DNA of 15,141 nt from JAAAOH01 sp041686235 (GCA_041686235.1 JAWLED010000069.1:1-15141), one strand, 5' to 3'. Positions 1-7,373 are shown, counted from the stretch's first letter. Numbers and translations are program-made. Notes: generated by a model from the letters alone, not told the origin.

Positions 1-89
1 TCTCGCTTTGTGCGAACCCAACCGTGCAGCGTCACGGTTTGCTGCTGCGGCTCCATCGCGAGTACGTCGCGCACACGTAGCACGGACAT
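1..89 (-). CDS. asnS: Asparaginyl-tRNA synthetase, N-terminal fragment (cut by window start)
   Basis: Reading the minus strand from the ATG at 89 gives 29 complete codons before the window edge. The peptide starts MSVLRVRDVL and ends in VTLHGWVRTKR. This matches the start of class IIb aminoacyl-tRNA synthetases, where an OB-fold anticodon-binding domain begins with a GWVRTRR-type strand; the wording is closest to AsnRS, and AspRS or LysRS are less likely. A textbook Shine-Dalgarno sequence, GAGGAGGAG (91-99 on this strand), lies just before the ATG. The enzyme charges tRNA-Asn with asparagine in the cytoplasm. The gene is divergent from arcA. Only about 6% of the protein is visible, so the call rests on the N-terminal motif and the ribosome binding site. 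Its presence also argues against extending arcA upstream. Confidence 0.72.
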   Translation of the reverse strand, partial: MSVLRVRDVLAMEPQQQTVTLHGWVRTKR

Positions 90-104
90 TGCTCCTCCTC
101 ACTA

Positions 105-120
105 AGGTATGCACATACCT
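105..120. promoter_or_regulatory. Perfect palindrome in the asnS-arcA divergent region
   Basis: AGGTATG and CATACCT form a perfect 7+7 inverted repeat with a 2-base centre (CA). It lies 6 bases upstream of the asnS Shine-Dalgarno run and about 72 bases before the predicted arcA transcription start. The symmetry suits a dimeric regulator binding site; the regulator is unknown. It does not match the usual ArgR box. Confidence 0.4.
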
Positions 121-156
121 CTACCACAGGCGCACCCCGCAGGTAAATACGGCGTG

Positions 157-185
157 TTGCACAATGCGTGCGCCCAAAGTAGACT
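157..185 (+). promoter_or_regulatory. Predicted sigma70-type promoter of arcA
   Basis: TTGCAC (157-162) and TAGACT (180-185) are separated by 17 bases. Transcription would start near 192, about 11 bases before the ATG at 203, giving a very short leader with no Shine-Dalgarno sequence. The alternative in-frame ATG at 164 falls inside this promoter, which supports 203 as the true start. Confidence 0.45.
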
Positions 186-202
186 GCTACTGCCTGTTGC
201 CT

Positions 203-1438
203 ATGAGCGTGTATTTAGACTCCGAAATCGGCCGCCTCAAGCGTGTTATCGTTCACTCTCCCGGCGAGGAAATCGAGCGTATGACGCCTACCTCCGCGCG
301 TCGGCTGTTGTATCACGATATAATTCCGATTTCGGCGGTCAGCAGCGAGCACGAAAAAATGAAGCGGTTCCTCGAAACCGTGTGTACCGTGTACGAGGTG
401 CGCGACCTCATCAGCGAGGTGCTCCGGTCCTACAGCGAAGCGCGCTCGGCCGTCGTCGGCGCCATTGCTCCGGAGTCGCGCTACCAAGAGCTGCTTCGGA
501 TGGATGTCGCTGATCTGGTGGAGGCATTGGTATACGGTTTGCCCGCCCGCCGAGAAACCATTCACGATTACCTCTCCGATCGACTCTACGACATACCCCC
601 GCTGCCCAACCTCTATTTTATGCGCGATGGGGCCATGGTATTTCGCGATCGGGTGCTCGTAGGGGCTATGGCACATCGCGTGCGCACCAACGAATCGCTG
701 CTGCTCAAGGCAGCGTTTACGTACGCGCCGGAGCTCGAGTCTCATGGCTTACTTTTTGACGGCGTTCTCGAGGGCAGCGGAGACATACGTCTCGAAGGCG
801 GGGACGTAATGCCGGTCGGTCCAAACACGTTGGTCTTAGGCATCTCCGAGCGCAGCAGTGCGAACGCGATCGACCACCTCGTGGAAAATCTGTTGAATAC
901 CTTTGCCGAGCCCTTTCATTTGTTCATCGTGCTGCTTCCCGAGGGGCCCTCGACGATTCATCTCGATATGGTGTTTACGCTTGTCGACCACGACAAAGCC
1001 CTCGTATACGAACCATATATTCTCGGAGCGCATCGACTACGGGTTGTTCGCGCCGACATCGCCCCGGGAAAACGCACGGTCATCCGAGATGTCGCGGGTT
1101 TGATCGAAGGGCTGCGCGAGATCGGCATTGAGCTCGAGACGATTTCATGCGGCGGCACCGATCCGGTGTATCAACAGCGTGAGCAATGGATGTCCGGGAC
1201 GAACGTACTTGCATTCGCCCCGAGTAAGGTCATCGGCTACGACTGTAACAAAGCTACCGCGGAGAGTTTCGCAGCAAACGGCTTTGCGGTCAGGTCGGTG
1301 AACGAGTTTTTGTCCGGGGAAGCACGCGTCGAGGATTTCAAGAAGTTGCTGGTCGTAACGCCCGGGGTGGAGCTCGCACGCGGCGGGGGCGGAGCTCGAT
1401 GCATGACCCTGCCGATCGAGCGCGAGCAGCTCGGCTGA
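203..1438 (+). CDS. arcA: Arginine deiminase
   Basis: Converts L-arginine to citrulline and ammonia, the first step of the arginine deiminase pathway for ATP generation and acid tolerance; cytoplasmic. The 411-residue length fits the family (about 400-420). Visible landmarks of the guanidino-modifying fold are the N-terminal SEIGRLKRVIVHSPG, Asp142 in a YFMRD loop (usually FTRD), the EGGD segment with Glu198, the HLDMVF motif with His253 and Asp255, and the nucleophile Cys400 in GGGGARCMTLP near the C-terminus. All expected catalytic residues are present. The start at 203 was chosen because the recognisable N-terminus begins there; upstream codons overlap asnS and the promoter. No Shine-Dalgarno sequence is visible. 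There is no arcB, arcC or arcD beside it in this window, so the rest of the pathway must be encoded elsewhere or be absent. Confidence 0.93.
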   Translation: MSVYLDSEIGRLKRVIVHSPGEEIERMTPTSARRLLYHDIIPISAVSSEHEKMKRFLETVCTVYEVRDLISEVLRSYSEARSAVVGAIAPESRYQELLRMDVADLVEALVYGLPARRETIHDYLSDRLYDIPPLPNLYFMRDGAMVFRDRVLVGAMAHRVRTNESLLLKAAFTYAPELESHGLLFDGVLEGSGDIRLEGGDVMPVGPNTLVLGISERSSANAIDHLVENLLNTFAEPFHLFIVLLPEGPSTIHLDMVFTLVDHDKALVYEPYILGAHRLRVVRADIAPGKRTVIRDVAGLIEGLREIGIELETISCGGTDPVYQQREQWMSGTNVLAFAPSKVIGYDCNKATAESFAANGFAVRSVNEFLSGEARVEDFKKLLVVTPGVELARGGGGARCMTLPIEREQLG

Positions 1439-1487
1439 ACTCCTCGAGCCCACACGTAACCGATGCCCGGTCGATGGGCGCGACGCG

Positions 1488-1517
1488 TTGCATGCATACC
1501 GGGGTATTGTGTATATT
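1488..1517 (+). promoter_or_regulatory. Predicted promoter of the DAHP synthase gene with an internal operator-like palindrome
   Basis: TTGCAT (1488-1493) and TATATT (1512-1517) are 18 bases apart, with expected transcription start near 1524, three bases before the ATG. Between the two boxes lies the inverted repeat ATACC-GG-GGTAT (1496-1507), a position where a bound repressor would block RNA polymerase. Feedback repression of this first shikimate step is common in bacteria, but the regulator here is not known. Confidence 0.5.
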
Positions 1518-1526
1518 CATGTCATC

Positions 1527-2591
1527 ATGCAGCAAACGAACGATCTGCGCATCAAGTCTCTCCGGCCTCTGGTCGCTCCCGTCGCTATGAAGCGGGAACT
1601 GCCCATGTCGGATGAGATAAACGACACCGTCGTCGCGAGTCGGCGGGCGGTAGAGAACATCATCCACCATCGCGACGATCGACTTCTCGCCGTTGTGGGC
1701 CCCTGTTCCATACATGACCCGGATGCAGCGGTTGAGTATGCCCGACGTTTGGCGTCTCTTCGCGAGCGAGTCAAGGATACGATTTACCTCGTCATGAGGG
1801 TGTATTTCGAAAAGCCCCGCACGAAATTGGGATGGCGGGGGCTCATTCTCGACCCGTACCTCGACGGATCCTACGACGTCGAAGAGGGGCTGCGCCGTGC
1901 GCGAGCACTCCTGCTGGAGATCGTCGGTATGGGGCTGCCTACCGGCACCGAGCTTCTCGATCCAATCGTACCGCAGTATATCGACGATCTTTTGACCTGG
2001 TCATCGATCGGGGCGAGAACTACGGAGTCTCAGACGCACCGCGAAATGGCAAGCGGCCTTTCGATGCCGATCGGGTTCAAGAACGGAACAGATGGAGACG
2101 TGCGTACGGCGGTCAACGCGCTTGCTTCCTCGCGCCATCCTCACAGTTTTATCGGAACAGACCAAGAGGGGCAAACCTCTATTCTCGAGACTATGGGCAA
2201 CGACGCAACCCACATTATCCTGCGTGGGGGCAAAGACGGTCCCAACTATCGACCTCACCACATAGATGCAGCCTGTGCGGTCCTTCAAGATGCCGGTGTC
2301 GAGCCGAGCCTGATGGTGGACTGCAGCCACGGAAACTCGCGCAAGGACTATACGCGCCAGCCGGGTGTGCTGGAATCCGTAATCAACCAGCGGGCCGAGG
2401 GGAAACGGGAGATCCTGGGCATCATGCTCGAGAGCAACCTCGTGCAGGGCCGCCAGCCCATTCCCGAGGACCCCGGCGACCTGATCTACGGCTGCTCGAT
2501 TACCGATCCGTGTCTGGGCTGGGAGGCCACCGAAGAGGTGCTGCTGTGGGCTCACGAGACCCTGTCCAAGCAGCCCGCCCTCGAGCACTGA
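1527..2591 (+). CDS. aroG: 3-deoxy-7-phosphoheptulonate (DAHP) synthase, class I alpha
   Basis: Condenses phosphoenolpyruvate with erythrose 4-phosphate to DAHP, the first committed step to chorismate and the aromatic amino acids. The 354-residue length matches the E. coli AroF/G/H type (about 350). Motifs are GPCSIHD with metal ligand Cys60, KPRTKLGWRGL at 98-106, GARTTESQ around 162-169, GFKNGTDG at 183-190, DCSHGNS with His268, Glu302 and the ITDPCLGW end with Asp327; the numbering falls almost exactly on the E. coli AroG residues. The start at 1527 gives an N-terminus (NDLRIKSLRPLVAPVA) that aligns with E. coli AroG. An in-frame ATG at 1488 lies in the promoter. No Shine-Dalgarno sequence is present and the promoter suggests an almost leaderless mRNA. 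Which aromatic amino acid inhibits it cannot be read from the sequence, so the paralogue letter is nominal. Confidence 0.95.
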   Translation: MQQTNDLRIKSLRPLVAPVAMKRELPMSDEINDTVVASRRAVENIIHHRDDRLLAVVGPCSIHDPDAAVEYARRLASLRERVKDTIYLVMRVYFEKPRTKLGWRGLILDPYLDGSYDVEEGLRRARALLLEIVGMGLPTGTELLDPIVPQYIDDLLTWSSIGARTTESQTHREMASGLSMPIGFKNGTDGDVRTAVNALASSRHPHSFIGTDQEGQTSILETMGNDATHIILRGGKDGPNYRPHHIDAACAVLQDAGVEPSLMVDCSHGNSRKDYTRQPGVLESVINQRAEGKREILGIMLESNLVQGRQPIPEDPGDLIYGCSITDPCLGWEATEEVLLWAHETLSKQPALEH

Positions 2592-2595
2592 GGCC

Positions 2596-2955
2596 GCCGG
2601 CGCTGGGCAAGCGCCGCCACCGCTGGGCCGGCGCCGCCGTCCGTAGCCTCCGCCGCCTTCCGTAGCCGGCGCCGCAGCCCCTGGGCAGGTGCCGNNNNNN
2701 NNNNNNNNNNNNNNNNNNNNNNNNNNNNNNNNNNNNNNNNNNNNNNNNNNNNNNNNNNNNNNNNNNNNNNNNNNNNNNNNNNNNNNNNNNNNNNGCCGGC
2801 GCTGGGCAAGCGCCGCCACCGCTGGGCCGGCGCCGCCGTCCGTAGCCTCCGCCGCCTTCCGTAGCCGGCGCCGCAGCCCCTGGGCAGGTGCCGCGACGCC
2901 CTGGGCTCTCCCCCCTTGCCGGCTCCGCCGCTCCTGGGCTCTCCCGCCCCTGGGC
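2596..2955. repeat. GC-rich degenerate tandem array between convergent genes (contains assembly gap)
   Basis: This is almost all of the 369-base stretch between the DAHP synthase and gnd stop codons. It holds short units marked by TGGGC or TAGCC at 2604, 2624, 2644, 2663 and 2682, spaced 19-20 bases. The 99 bases at 2596-2694 recur identically at 2795-2893 on the other side of the N run, then continue with looser TGGGC copies at 2902, 2935 and 2951. Spacings of 20, 20, 19, 19 and 21 make a 99-base higher-order unit. I see no convincing gene, and no T-tract terminator. Open frames across it are by-products of very high GC. Confidence 0.85.
2695..2794. other. Assembly gap (100 N placeholder)
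   Basis: Exactly 100 undetermined bases. The last 99 bases before the gap equal the first 99 after it, an exact suffix-prefix overlap. Either the flanks are the same DNA and the gap is false, or an unknown number of 99-base repeats is missing. Confidence 0.97.
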
Positions 2956-2960
2956 TTCGC

Positions 2961-4418
2961 CTATGCGGTATACGTGCTCGAGCTGACGTAGCCGCCGGTT
3001 CCCGTCCAATTGGTATGAAAGAACTCGCCGCGCGGCTTGTCCACGCGCTCGTATGTGTGGGCGCCGAAATAGTCGCGTTGAGCCTGGATCATATTGGCGG
3101 GCAGCCGCTCTGTTCGGTAGCCGTCGTAAAACGCCAGAGCGGTCGAGAAGGCCGGGGTAGGAATGCCCATGAGAGCCGCCTGCGAGACGACGCGGCGCCA
3201 GGAGTCTTGGCCTTCGTCTATGAGCTTTCGGAAGAAATCGTCGGTAAGCAGGCTCCGCAGGTTCTGATTCTTATCGAAGGCCTTCTTGATGTCGCCGAGG
3301 AACGCACTTCGGATAATGCATCCCCCGCGCCACATGTCGGCAACGCTTCCATAGTCGATGTTCCACCCGTATTCTCCGGCGGCCTCCTGCATCTGCATGA
3401 ATCCCTGCGCGTAAGAGACGATCTTGGAGGCGAGCAGGGCGCGGCGAATGTCTTCGATGAACGCGTCGCGATCGCCTTCGAACTTCGGCGTCGGCCCGGT
3501 GAGGACCTTGGAAGCCTCGACACGCTCTTCCTTGTGCGCGGAGAGGGCTCGGGCAAACACGGCCTCCACGATGAGAGTGACGGGAACTCCGAGTTGAAGC
3601 GCGTCGATACCGGTCCACTTGCCGGTACCCTTTTGGCCGGCCGCATCGAGAATCTTCTCGAGAAGGGGCTCGCCGTCTTCATCCTTGTAGGCGAGGATAT
3701 CCCGAGTTATTTCCACGAGAAAGCTGTCGAGCTCGGTGTTGTTCCACGTGGCGAATACCTCGTGCATCTCATCGGCGCTCATGCCGAGGCCGACTTTCAT
3801 CAGCTGGTAGGCTTCGGCAATGACTTCCATGTCACCGTATTCGATGCCGTTATGAATCATCTTTACGTAATGACCGGCGCCGTTCTCGCCGACCCAATTG
3901 CAGCACGGGTCACCGTCGGGTGTGCGGGCGGCAATCGACCGGAGGATCTCTTTCATCTGTGACCACGCTTCGGGATGACCGCCGGGCATGATCGATGGGC
4001 CGTGTCGTGCGCCCTCCTCGCCACCTGAGATGCCACCGCCGAGGAACAGGATGCCCTTGTCCTCGAGGTCCTTCGTGCGGCGAATGGTATCGGGAAAGTG
4101 CGAGTTACCGCCGTCCATGATGATATCCCCCGATTCGAGGTGGGGGAGCAGGGTGTCGATGAACTTGTCGACGACATCGCCCGCCTTGACCATAAGAATG
4201 ATCCGGCGCGGGCGCTTGAGCGTCGCCACAAACTCCTCGACACTGCGCGTGCCGACTACGGTGTCGCGCCCTGTCGCTGCATCTTCGAGAAAGTCGTCTA
4301 CCTTCGATGTCGTTCGGTTGTACACGGCGACAGTGTAGCCGCGGTCGTTCATATTCAGAACCAGGTTTTGTCCCATCACTGCAAGGCCGATGAGGCCGAC
4401 GTCCGCTTGTGCGCTCAT
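2961..4418 (-). CDS. gnd: 6-phosphogluconate dehydrogenase, decarboxylating
   Basis: Oxidises 6-phosphogluconate to ribulose 5-phosphate, CO2 and NADPH in the oxidative pentose phosphate pathway. The protein has 485 residues (family 465-490). An N-terminal Rossmann fold shows GLAVMGQNL at 11-19 and an NRTTSK loop at 34-39 that typifies NADP use. GGNSHFPDT (103-111), SGGEEGARHGPS (131-142) and AGHYVKMIHNGIEYGDM (181-197) carry the catalytic Lys186 and Glu193. The C-terminus has the substrate-binding FHTNWT tail. The start at 4418 was chosen over an upstream in-frame ATG at 4490 because AAGGAG stands 7 bases before it and the promoter lies between the two. It converges on the DAHP synthase gene across the repeat array and is divergent from proA. 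Nothing is missing from the active site. Confidence 0.96.
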   Translation of the reverse strand: MSAQADVGLIGLAVMGQNLVLNMNDRGYTVAVYNRTTSKVDDFLEDAATGRDTVVGTRSVEEFVATLKRPRRIILMVKAGDVVDKFIDTLLPHLESGDIIMDGGNSHFPDTIRRTKDLEDKGILFLGGGISGGEEGARHGPSIMPGGHPEAWSQMKEILRSIAARTPDGDPCCNWVGENGAGHYVKMIHNGIEYGDMEVIAEAYQLMKVGLGMSADEMHEVFATWNNTELDSFLVEITRDILAYKDEDGEPLLEKILDAAGQKGTGKWTGIDALQLGVPVTLIVEAVFARALSAHKEERVEASKVLTGPTPKFEGDRDAFIEDIRRALLASKIVSYAQGFMQMQEAAGEYGWNIDYGSVADMWRGGCIIRSAFLGDIKKAFDKNQNLRSLLTDDFFRKLIDEGQDSWRRVVSQAALMGIPTPAFSTALAFYDGYRTERLPANMIQAQRDYFGAHTYERVDKPRGEFFHTNWTGTGGYVSSSTYTA

Positions 4419-4461
4419 TGCGTCTCTCCTTATATTGCTTGCTATTCCATTTGCTGTCGCA

Positions 4462-4490
4462 ATAATAGAGGCGGTCGGTGCAGGCTGCAA
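4462..4490 (-). promoter_or_regulatory. Predicted sigma70 promoter of gnd
   Basis: On the minus strand TTGCAG (4490-4485) and TATTAT (4467-4462) are separated by exactly 17 bases, a near-consensus arrangement. Transcription would start near 4455, giving a leader of about 37 bases that includes the AAGGAG ribosome binding site. Confidence 0.65.
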
Positions 4491-4498
4491 CCCCGTGG

Positions 4499-4528
4499 TT
4501 GCCCACCGCGCATACTTCGCGATATGCT
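4499..4528 (+). promoter_or_regulatory. Predicted promoter of the proA-proB-folB operon
   Basis: TTGCCC (4499-4504) and TATGCT (4523-4528) are 18 bases apart. The -10 box ends 9 bases before the proA ATG, so the mRNA would begin about three bases before the start codon. It lies back to back with the gnd promoter. Confidence 0.45.
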
Positions 4529-4537
4529 TTCGGGGTC

Positions 4538-5854
4538 ATGGCAGCACACGCACCCGATACTACTGCACTAATCGATAAAGCAAAGAGCGCACGGGAGGCG
4601 GCATACGTTCTCGCCACGCTCGATGCATCCACGAAGAACGGCTACCTCGACGCCGTTGCGAAGGCATTGGAGGGCGCCTCGAGCGAGATCTCGGCAGCCA
4701 ACGCACGGGACCTCGAGCGGGCGGAGGCCGAGGGAGTCGCGGCGCCGCTGGTAAAGCGGCTCGCCTTCGGGGACAAGAAGCTCTCCCAGGTGTTGCGGGG
4801 GCTATCTGACATCGGGGAGCTCCCGGATCCGGTCGGCCGTACGCTCTCGGCGCGAGAGCTCGATGACGGCCTCGAGCTCTATCAAAAGGGCTATCCCCTC
4901 GGGGTCATCGGCATGATATTCGAGTCGCGCCCGGACGCACTCGTTCAGATGGCGGGGCTCTGTCTCAAGAGCGGCAACGCGGTGCTCCTCAAGGGTGGGC
5001 GGGAGGCTCTCGAAACGAACCGAGTGCTGGCCCGCGTCATTGGAGAGGCCACGCGGGAAGCGGGGCTCCACGCCGACTGGATTCACCTCCTCGAGACCCG
5101 CGAGGACGTCACTGAGATGCTCGCGCTTTCCGATTACATAGACCTCATTGTGCCGCGGGGTTCGAACGAGTTCGTCCGCCACATCATGACCAATACGACC
5201 ATACCGGTGCTGGGCCACGCAGACGGGCTATGCCATGCCTACGTGCATACGGGTGCCAACATACCCCAGGCAGTCGATGTTGTGGTGGATGCAAAAACGC
5301 AGTACGTAGCGGTGTGTAACGCCGTCGAGACGCTGCTCGTACACGCCGACATTGCCGCCGAGTTCCTGCCGAAGCTCGGTGAGGCCTTGTCGCAGAAGGG
5401 CGTTGAGCTGCGCGGGTGTAACCGAACGAGAGATATTCTCGGCGATGTCACCCCCGCCGCCGAAGAGGATTGGAGCACCGAGTATCTCGATTACATCCTC
5501 TCCATTCGGATCGTAGACTCGATGGACGAGGCGGTCTCCCACATCAACGACTACGGCTCCCATCACACCGACCTCATACTGTCAGGTGACGAAGCATCGG
5601 CGTCGGCGTTCATGGATCGGGTGGACTCGGCGAGCGTCATGTGGAACTGTTCTACGCGGTTTGCAGACGGATTCCGTTACGGCCTGGGTGCGGAGGTCGG
5701 AATATCGACAAGCAAAATCCACGCCCGGGGTCCGGTGGGCCTCGATGGGCTGGTAACCTACAAGTGGCTGCTCTACGGTTCAGGGCAGCTCGTCGCCCGA
5801 TATAGCGGGGACAACGCGAGAGCGTTTACCCACAGACCCTTGCCCACAGACTGA
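4538..5854 (+). CDS. proA: Gamma-glutamyl phosphate reductase (glutamate-5-semialdehyde dehydrogenase)
   Basis: Reduces gamma-glutamyl phosphate with NADPH to glutamate 5-semialdehyde, the second step of proline synthesis. At 438 residues it is slightly longer than the E. coli enzyme (417). Landmarks are YPLGVIGMIFESRPD, the LKSGNAVLLKGG segment, the IDLIVPRGSNEFVRHI stretch, the catalytic Cys260 in AVCNAVETLLVH, and the C-terminal GLGAEVGISTSKIHARGPVG. The usual NASTRF motif reads NCSTRF. The start at 4538 is the first ATG in a recognisable ProA frame and lies just after the promoter; no Shine-Dalgarno sequence is present. Its TGA overlaps the proB ATG by one base (TGATG), so the two are translationally coupled, which fits enzymes that hand over a labile acyl-phosphate. 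Confidence 0.95.
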   Translation: MAAHAPDTTALIDKAKSAREAAYVLATLDASTKNGYLDAVAKALEGASSEISAANARDLERAEAEGVAAPLVKRLAFGDKKLSQVLRGLSDIGELPDPVGRTLSARELDDGLELYQKGYPLGVIGMIFESRPDALVQMAGLCLKSGNAVLLKGGREALETNRVLARVIGEATREAGLHADWIHLLETREDVTEMLALSDYIDLIVPRGSNEFVRHIMTNTTIPVLGHADGLCHAYVHTGANIPQAVDVVVDAKTQYVAVCNAVETLLVHADIAAEFLPKLGEALSQKGVELRGCNRTRDILGDVTPAAEEDWSTEYLDYILSIRIVDSMDEAVSHINDYGSHHTDLILSGDEASASAFMDRVDSASVMWNCSTRFADGFRYGLGAEVGISTSKIHARGPVGLDGLVTYKWLLYGSGQLVARYSGDNARAFTHRPLPTD

Positions 5855-6981
5855 TGCGTGATCTTTCCGGTGTGTCCCGTGTTGTCGTCAAGATCGGGAC
5901 GAACGTGCTGTCGGTCGACGGTGGGCTCGACGACGACTACATCGATACGATTGCCTCCCAGGTAGCAGCGCTGGTGGGTGAAAACCGCAAAGTCCTCCTC
6001 GTGAGCTCCGGCGCCATCGGGATGGGGGCACGCGAGCTGGGCATCGAGCACAAGGTCACCAGCATCACGATGCGCCAGGCCTGTGCGGCTATCGGGCAAC
6101 CGGTGCTGATGAACAGTTACCGGCGTGCCTTCGGCGCGCGGGGCATCGAGGTGGCGCAAGTACTTCTCACTCGTGAGGTGCTCGACCGGCGAAAAAGCTA
6201 CGTCAATCTCAGGAACGCGGTAGAGTCGCTGCTGTCTCTCGGTGTGGTGCCCATCTTCAACGAAAACGACAGCATATCGACCGAGGAAATCGGTACGGCG
6301 TTTGGAGACAATGACCGTCTCAGCGCCCTCATCGCAAGCAAAGTAGACGCCGAGCTTTTGGTGATGCTGACCGATATCGATGCGTTGTACGACCGTGACC
6401 CGCGAGAGCACGCCGACGCGCAACCGATACGAACGGTGGAAAAGCTCACCGAGGATATCGAAGAGATGGCGGGCAAGCCCGGCAGTCGATTTGCCACAGG
6501 CGGTATGCATACCAAGATTGCCGCCTGTGCCATTGCCGAGCGTGCCGGGTGCAACGTTGTGCTCGCCCACGGACGAGAGCCGGAGGTCCTTCCGCGCATT
6601 CTTTCCGGGGAGGAGATCGGTACGCTGTTTCGTGCCGGGCGCAAGCTCAAGAACCGCACACGGTGGATCATGAATGCCGAGCCTCAGGGGACGATCACCG
6701 TAGATTTCGGTGCGCTCGAGGCGATCCGGAAGCGAAACAGCCTGCTTCCCACCGGCATTACCGCGGTGGAAGGAGCCTTCGAGGCGGGAGAGGTCGTTGC
6801 CGTACGCTGTCCGGGGTGCGAAGAGGCCGAGATAAAGCTCGTAGCGGGGCTCAACAGCCGCGATCTCTCGAAGGTCGTGGGAAAACGCTCAACTGAGGTT
6901 GCGGCGAGTCTCGGCGAGGGATCACGCGACATTGTTGCGCGACCGGAAGACATCGTGTTTATCGAAGGAGATGAGGGGTGA
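5854..6981 (+). CDS. proB: Glutamate 5-kinase
   Basis: Phosphorylates L-glutamate to gamma-glutamyl phosphate, the first and normally proline-inhibited step of proline synthesis. The 375 residues comprise an amino-acid kinase domain (about 1-260) and a C-terminal PUA domain (about 275-370), as in the E. coli enzyme. Motifs include VVKIGTNVL with Lys13, SSGAIGMG (51-58), NENDS (137-141), FGDNDRLSA (150-158), the TDIDALYDRDP segment and ATGGMHTK ending at Lys221. The start codon overlaps the proA stop and has no independent Shine-Dalgarno sequence, so translation depends on proA. The stop TGA in turn overlaps the folB ATG. The order proA then proB is the reverse of E. coli. Confidence 0.96.
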   Translation: MRDLSGVSRVVVKIGTNVLSVDGGLDDDYIDTIASQVAALVGENRKVLLVSSGAIGMGARELGIEHKVTSITMRQACAAIGQPVLMNSYRRAFGARGIEVAQVLLTREVLDRRKSYVNLRNAVESLLSLGVVPIFNENDSISTEEIGTAFGDNDRLSALIASKVDAELLVMLTDIDALYDRDPREHADAQPIRTVEKLTEDIEEMAGKPGSRFATGGMHTKIAACAIAERAGCNVVLAHGREPEVLPRILSGEEIGTLFRAGRKLKNRTRWIMNAEPQGTITVDFGALEAIRKRNSLLPTGITAVEGAFEAGEVVAVRCPGCEEAEIKLVAGLNSRDLSKVVGKRSTEVAASLGEGSRDIVARPEDIVFIEGDEG

Positions 6982-7373
6982 TGGGGCGAACATCGGTGGG
7001 GATCAAGGACCTCGAGGTACGCTGTATCGTCGGTGCAAACAGCGACGAGCGACTGCGCGAGCAGACGGTTCACATTTCCTTCGAGCTCGAGTACGGAGGA
7101 CGAGAAGAAAAGGACCCGGACGGGGCGGAGGGGCAGGTGCTCGAGGCCGATGAGCTACGCTATGCCCTCGACTACTCGGAGGCTTCCGATCGTTTGCGGG
7201 CTATTGCGCAGGAGGGACGCTTTGTCCTGCTCGAAACCCTCGCGCAAGCCGCCGCTCGAGAGCTCTCTCGAGACGCGCGGGTGGCCCGATTGTGGGTGGA
7301 GTGCTGCAAGCCCGCCGCTCGCGAAGATGTGCGCTACGCATATGCGCGGGTCGAGTGGTCGCGAAATGCTTGA
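6981..7373 (+). CDS. folB: Dihydroneopterin aldolase
   Basis: Cleaves 7,8-dihydroneopterin to 6-hydroxymethyl-dihydropterin and glycolaldehyde in folate synthesis. The 130 residues are slightly long for the family (about 115-125). Expected active-site positions are Glu23 in ANSDERLREQ, Tyr65 in ALDYSEA, Glu85 in VLLETLAQ and Lys110 in CKPAARED. The extra length is an acidic, Gly-rich insertion at roughly 39-57, between the first strands and the substrate loop. The start ATG at 6981 overlaps the proB TGA (TGATG) and GGAG lies upstream within proB; a GTG at 6978 is less likely. It is the last gene of the coupled proA-proB-folB run; no metabolic reason for pairing folate with proline synthesis is evident. 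The related folX epimerase family cannot be wholly excluded. Confidence 0.86.
   Translation: MGRTSVGIKDLEVRCIVGANSDERLREQTVHISFELEYGGREEKDPDGAEGQVLEADELRYALDYSEASDRLRAIAQEGRFVLLETLAQAAARELSRDARVARLWVECCKPAAREDVRYAYARVEWSRNA

Noticed and set aside
8..202. 65-codon upstream extension of arcA
   Set aside because: It overlaps the asnS start region and the predicted arcA promoter, and the conserved arginine deiminase N-terminus begins at 203.
1439..1487. Terminator after arcA
   Set aside because: Only 4-base arms can be paired and there is no T-tract.
1832..2665. 277-codon open frame on the plus strand within the DAHP synthase gene
   Set aside because: Arg/Pro/Ala-rich shadow frame of a well-supported gene in high-GC DNA; no family motif.
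2596..2955. CRISPR array
   Set aside because: Units are contiguous, about 20 bases and degenerate, with no unique spacers and no cas genes nearby.
2001..3009. Minus-strand open frames across the DAHP synthase 3' end and the repeat array
   Set aside because: They pass through N placeholders, have Gly/Arg/Pro-rich composition and overlap a real gene; artefacts of GC-rich repeats.
2916..3962. 348-codon plus-strand frame opposite gnd
   Set aside because: Antisense shadow of a gene with complete catalytic motifs; no recognisable domain.
5773..6570. 265-codon minus-strand frame opposite proB
   Set aside because: Antisense shadow; no domain and no ribosome binding site of note.
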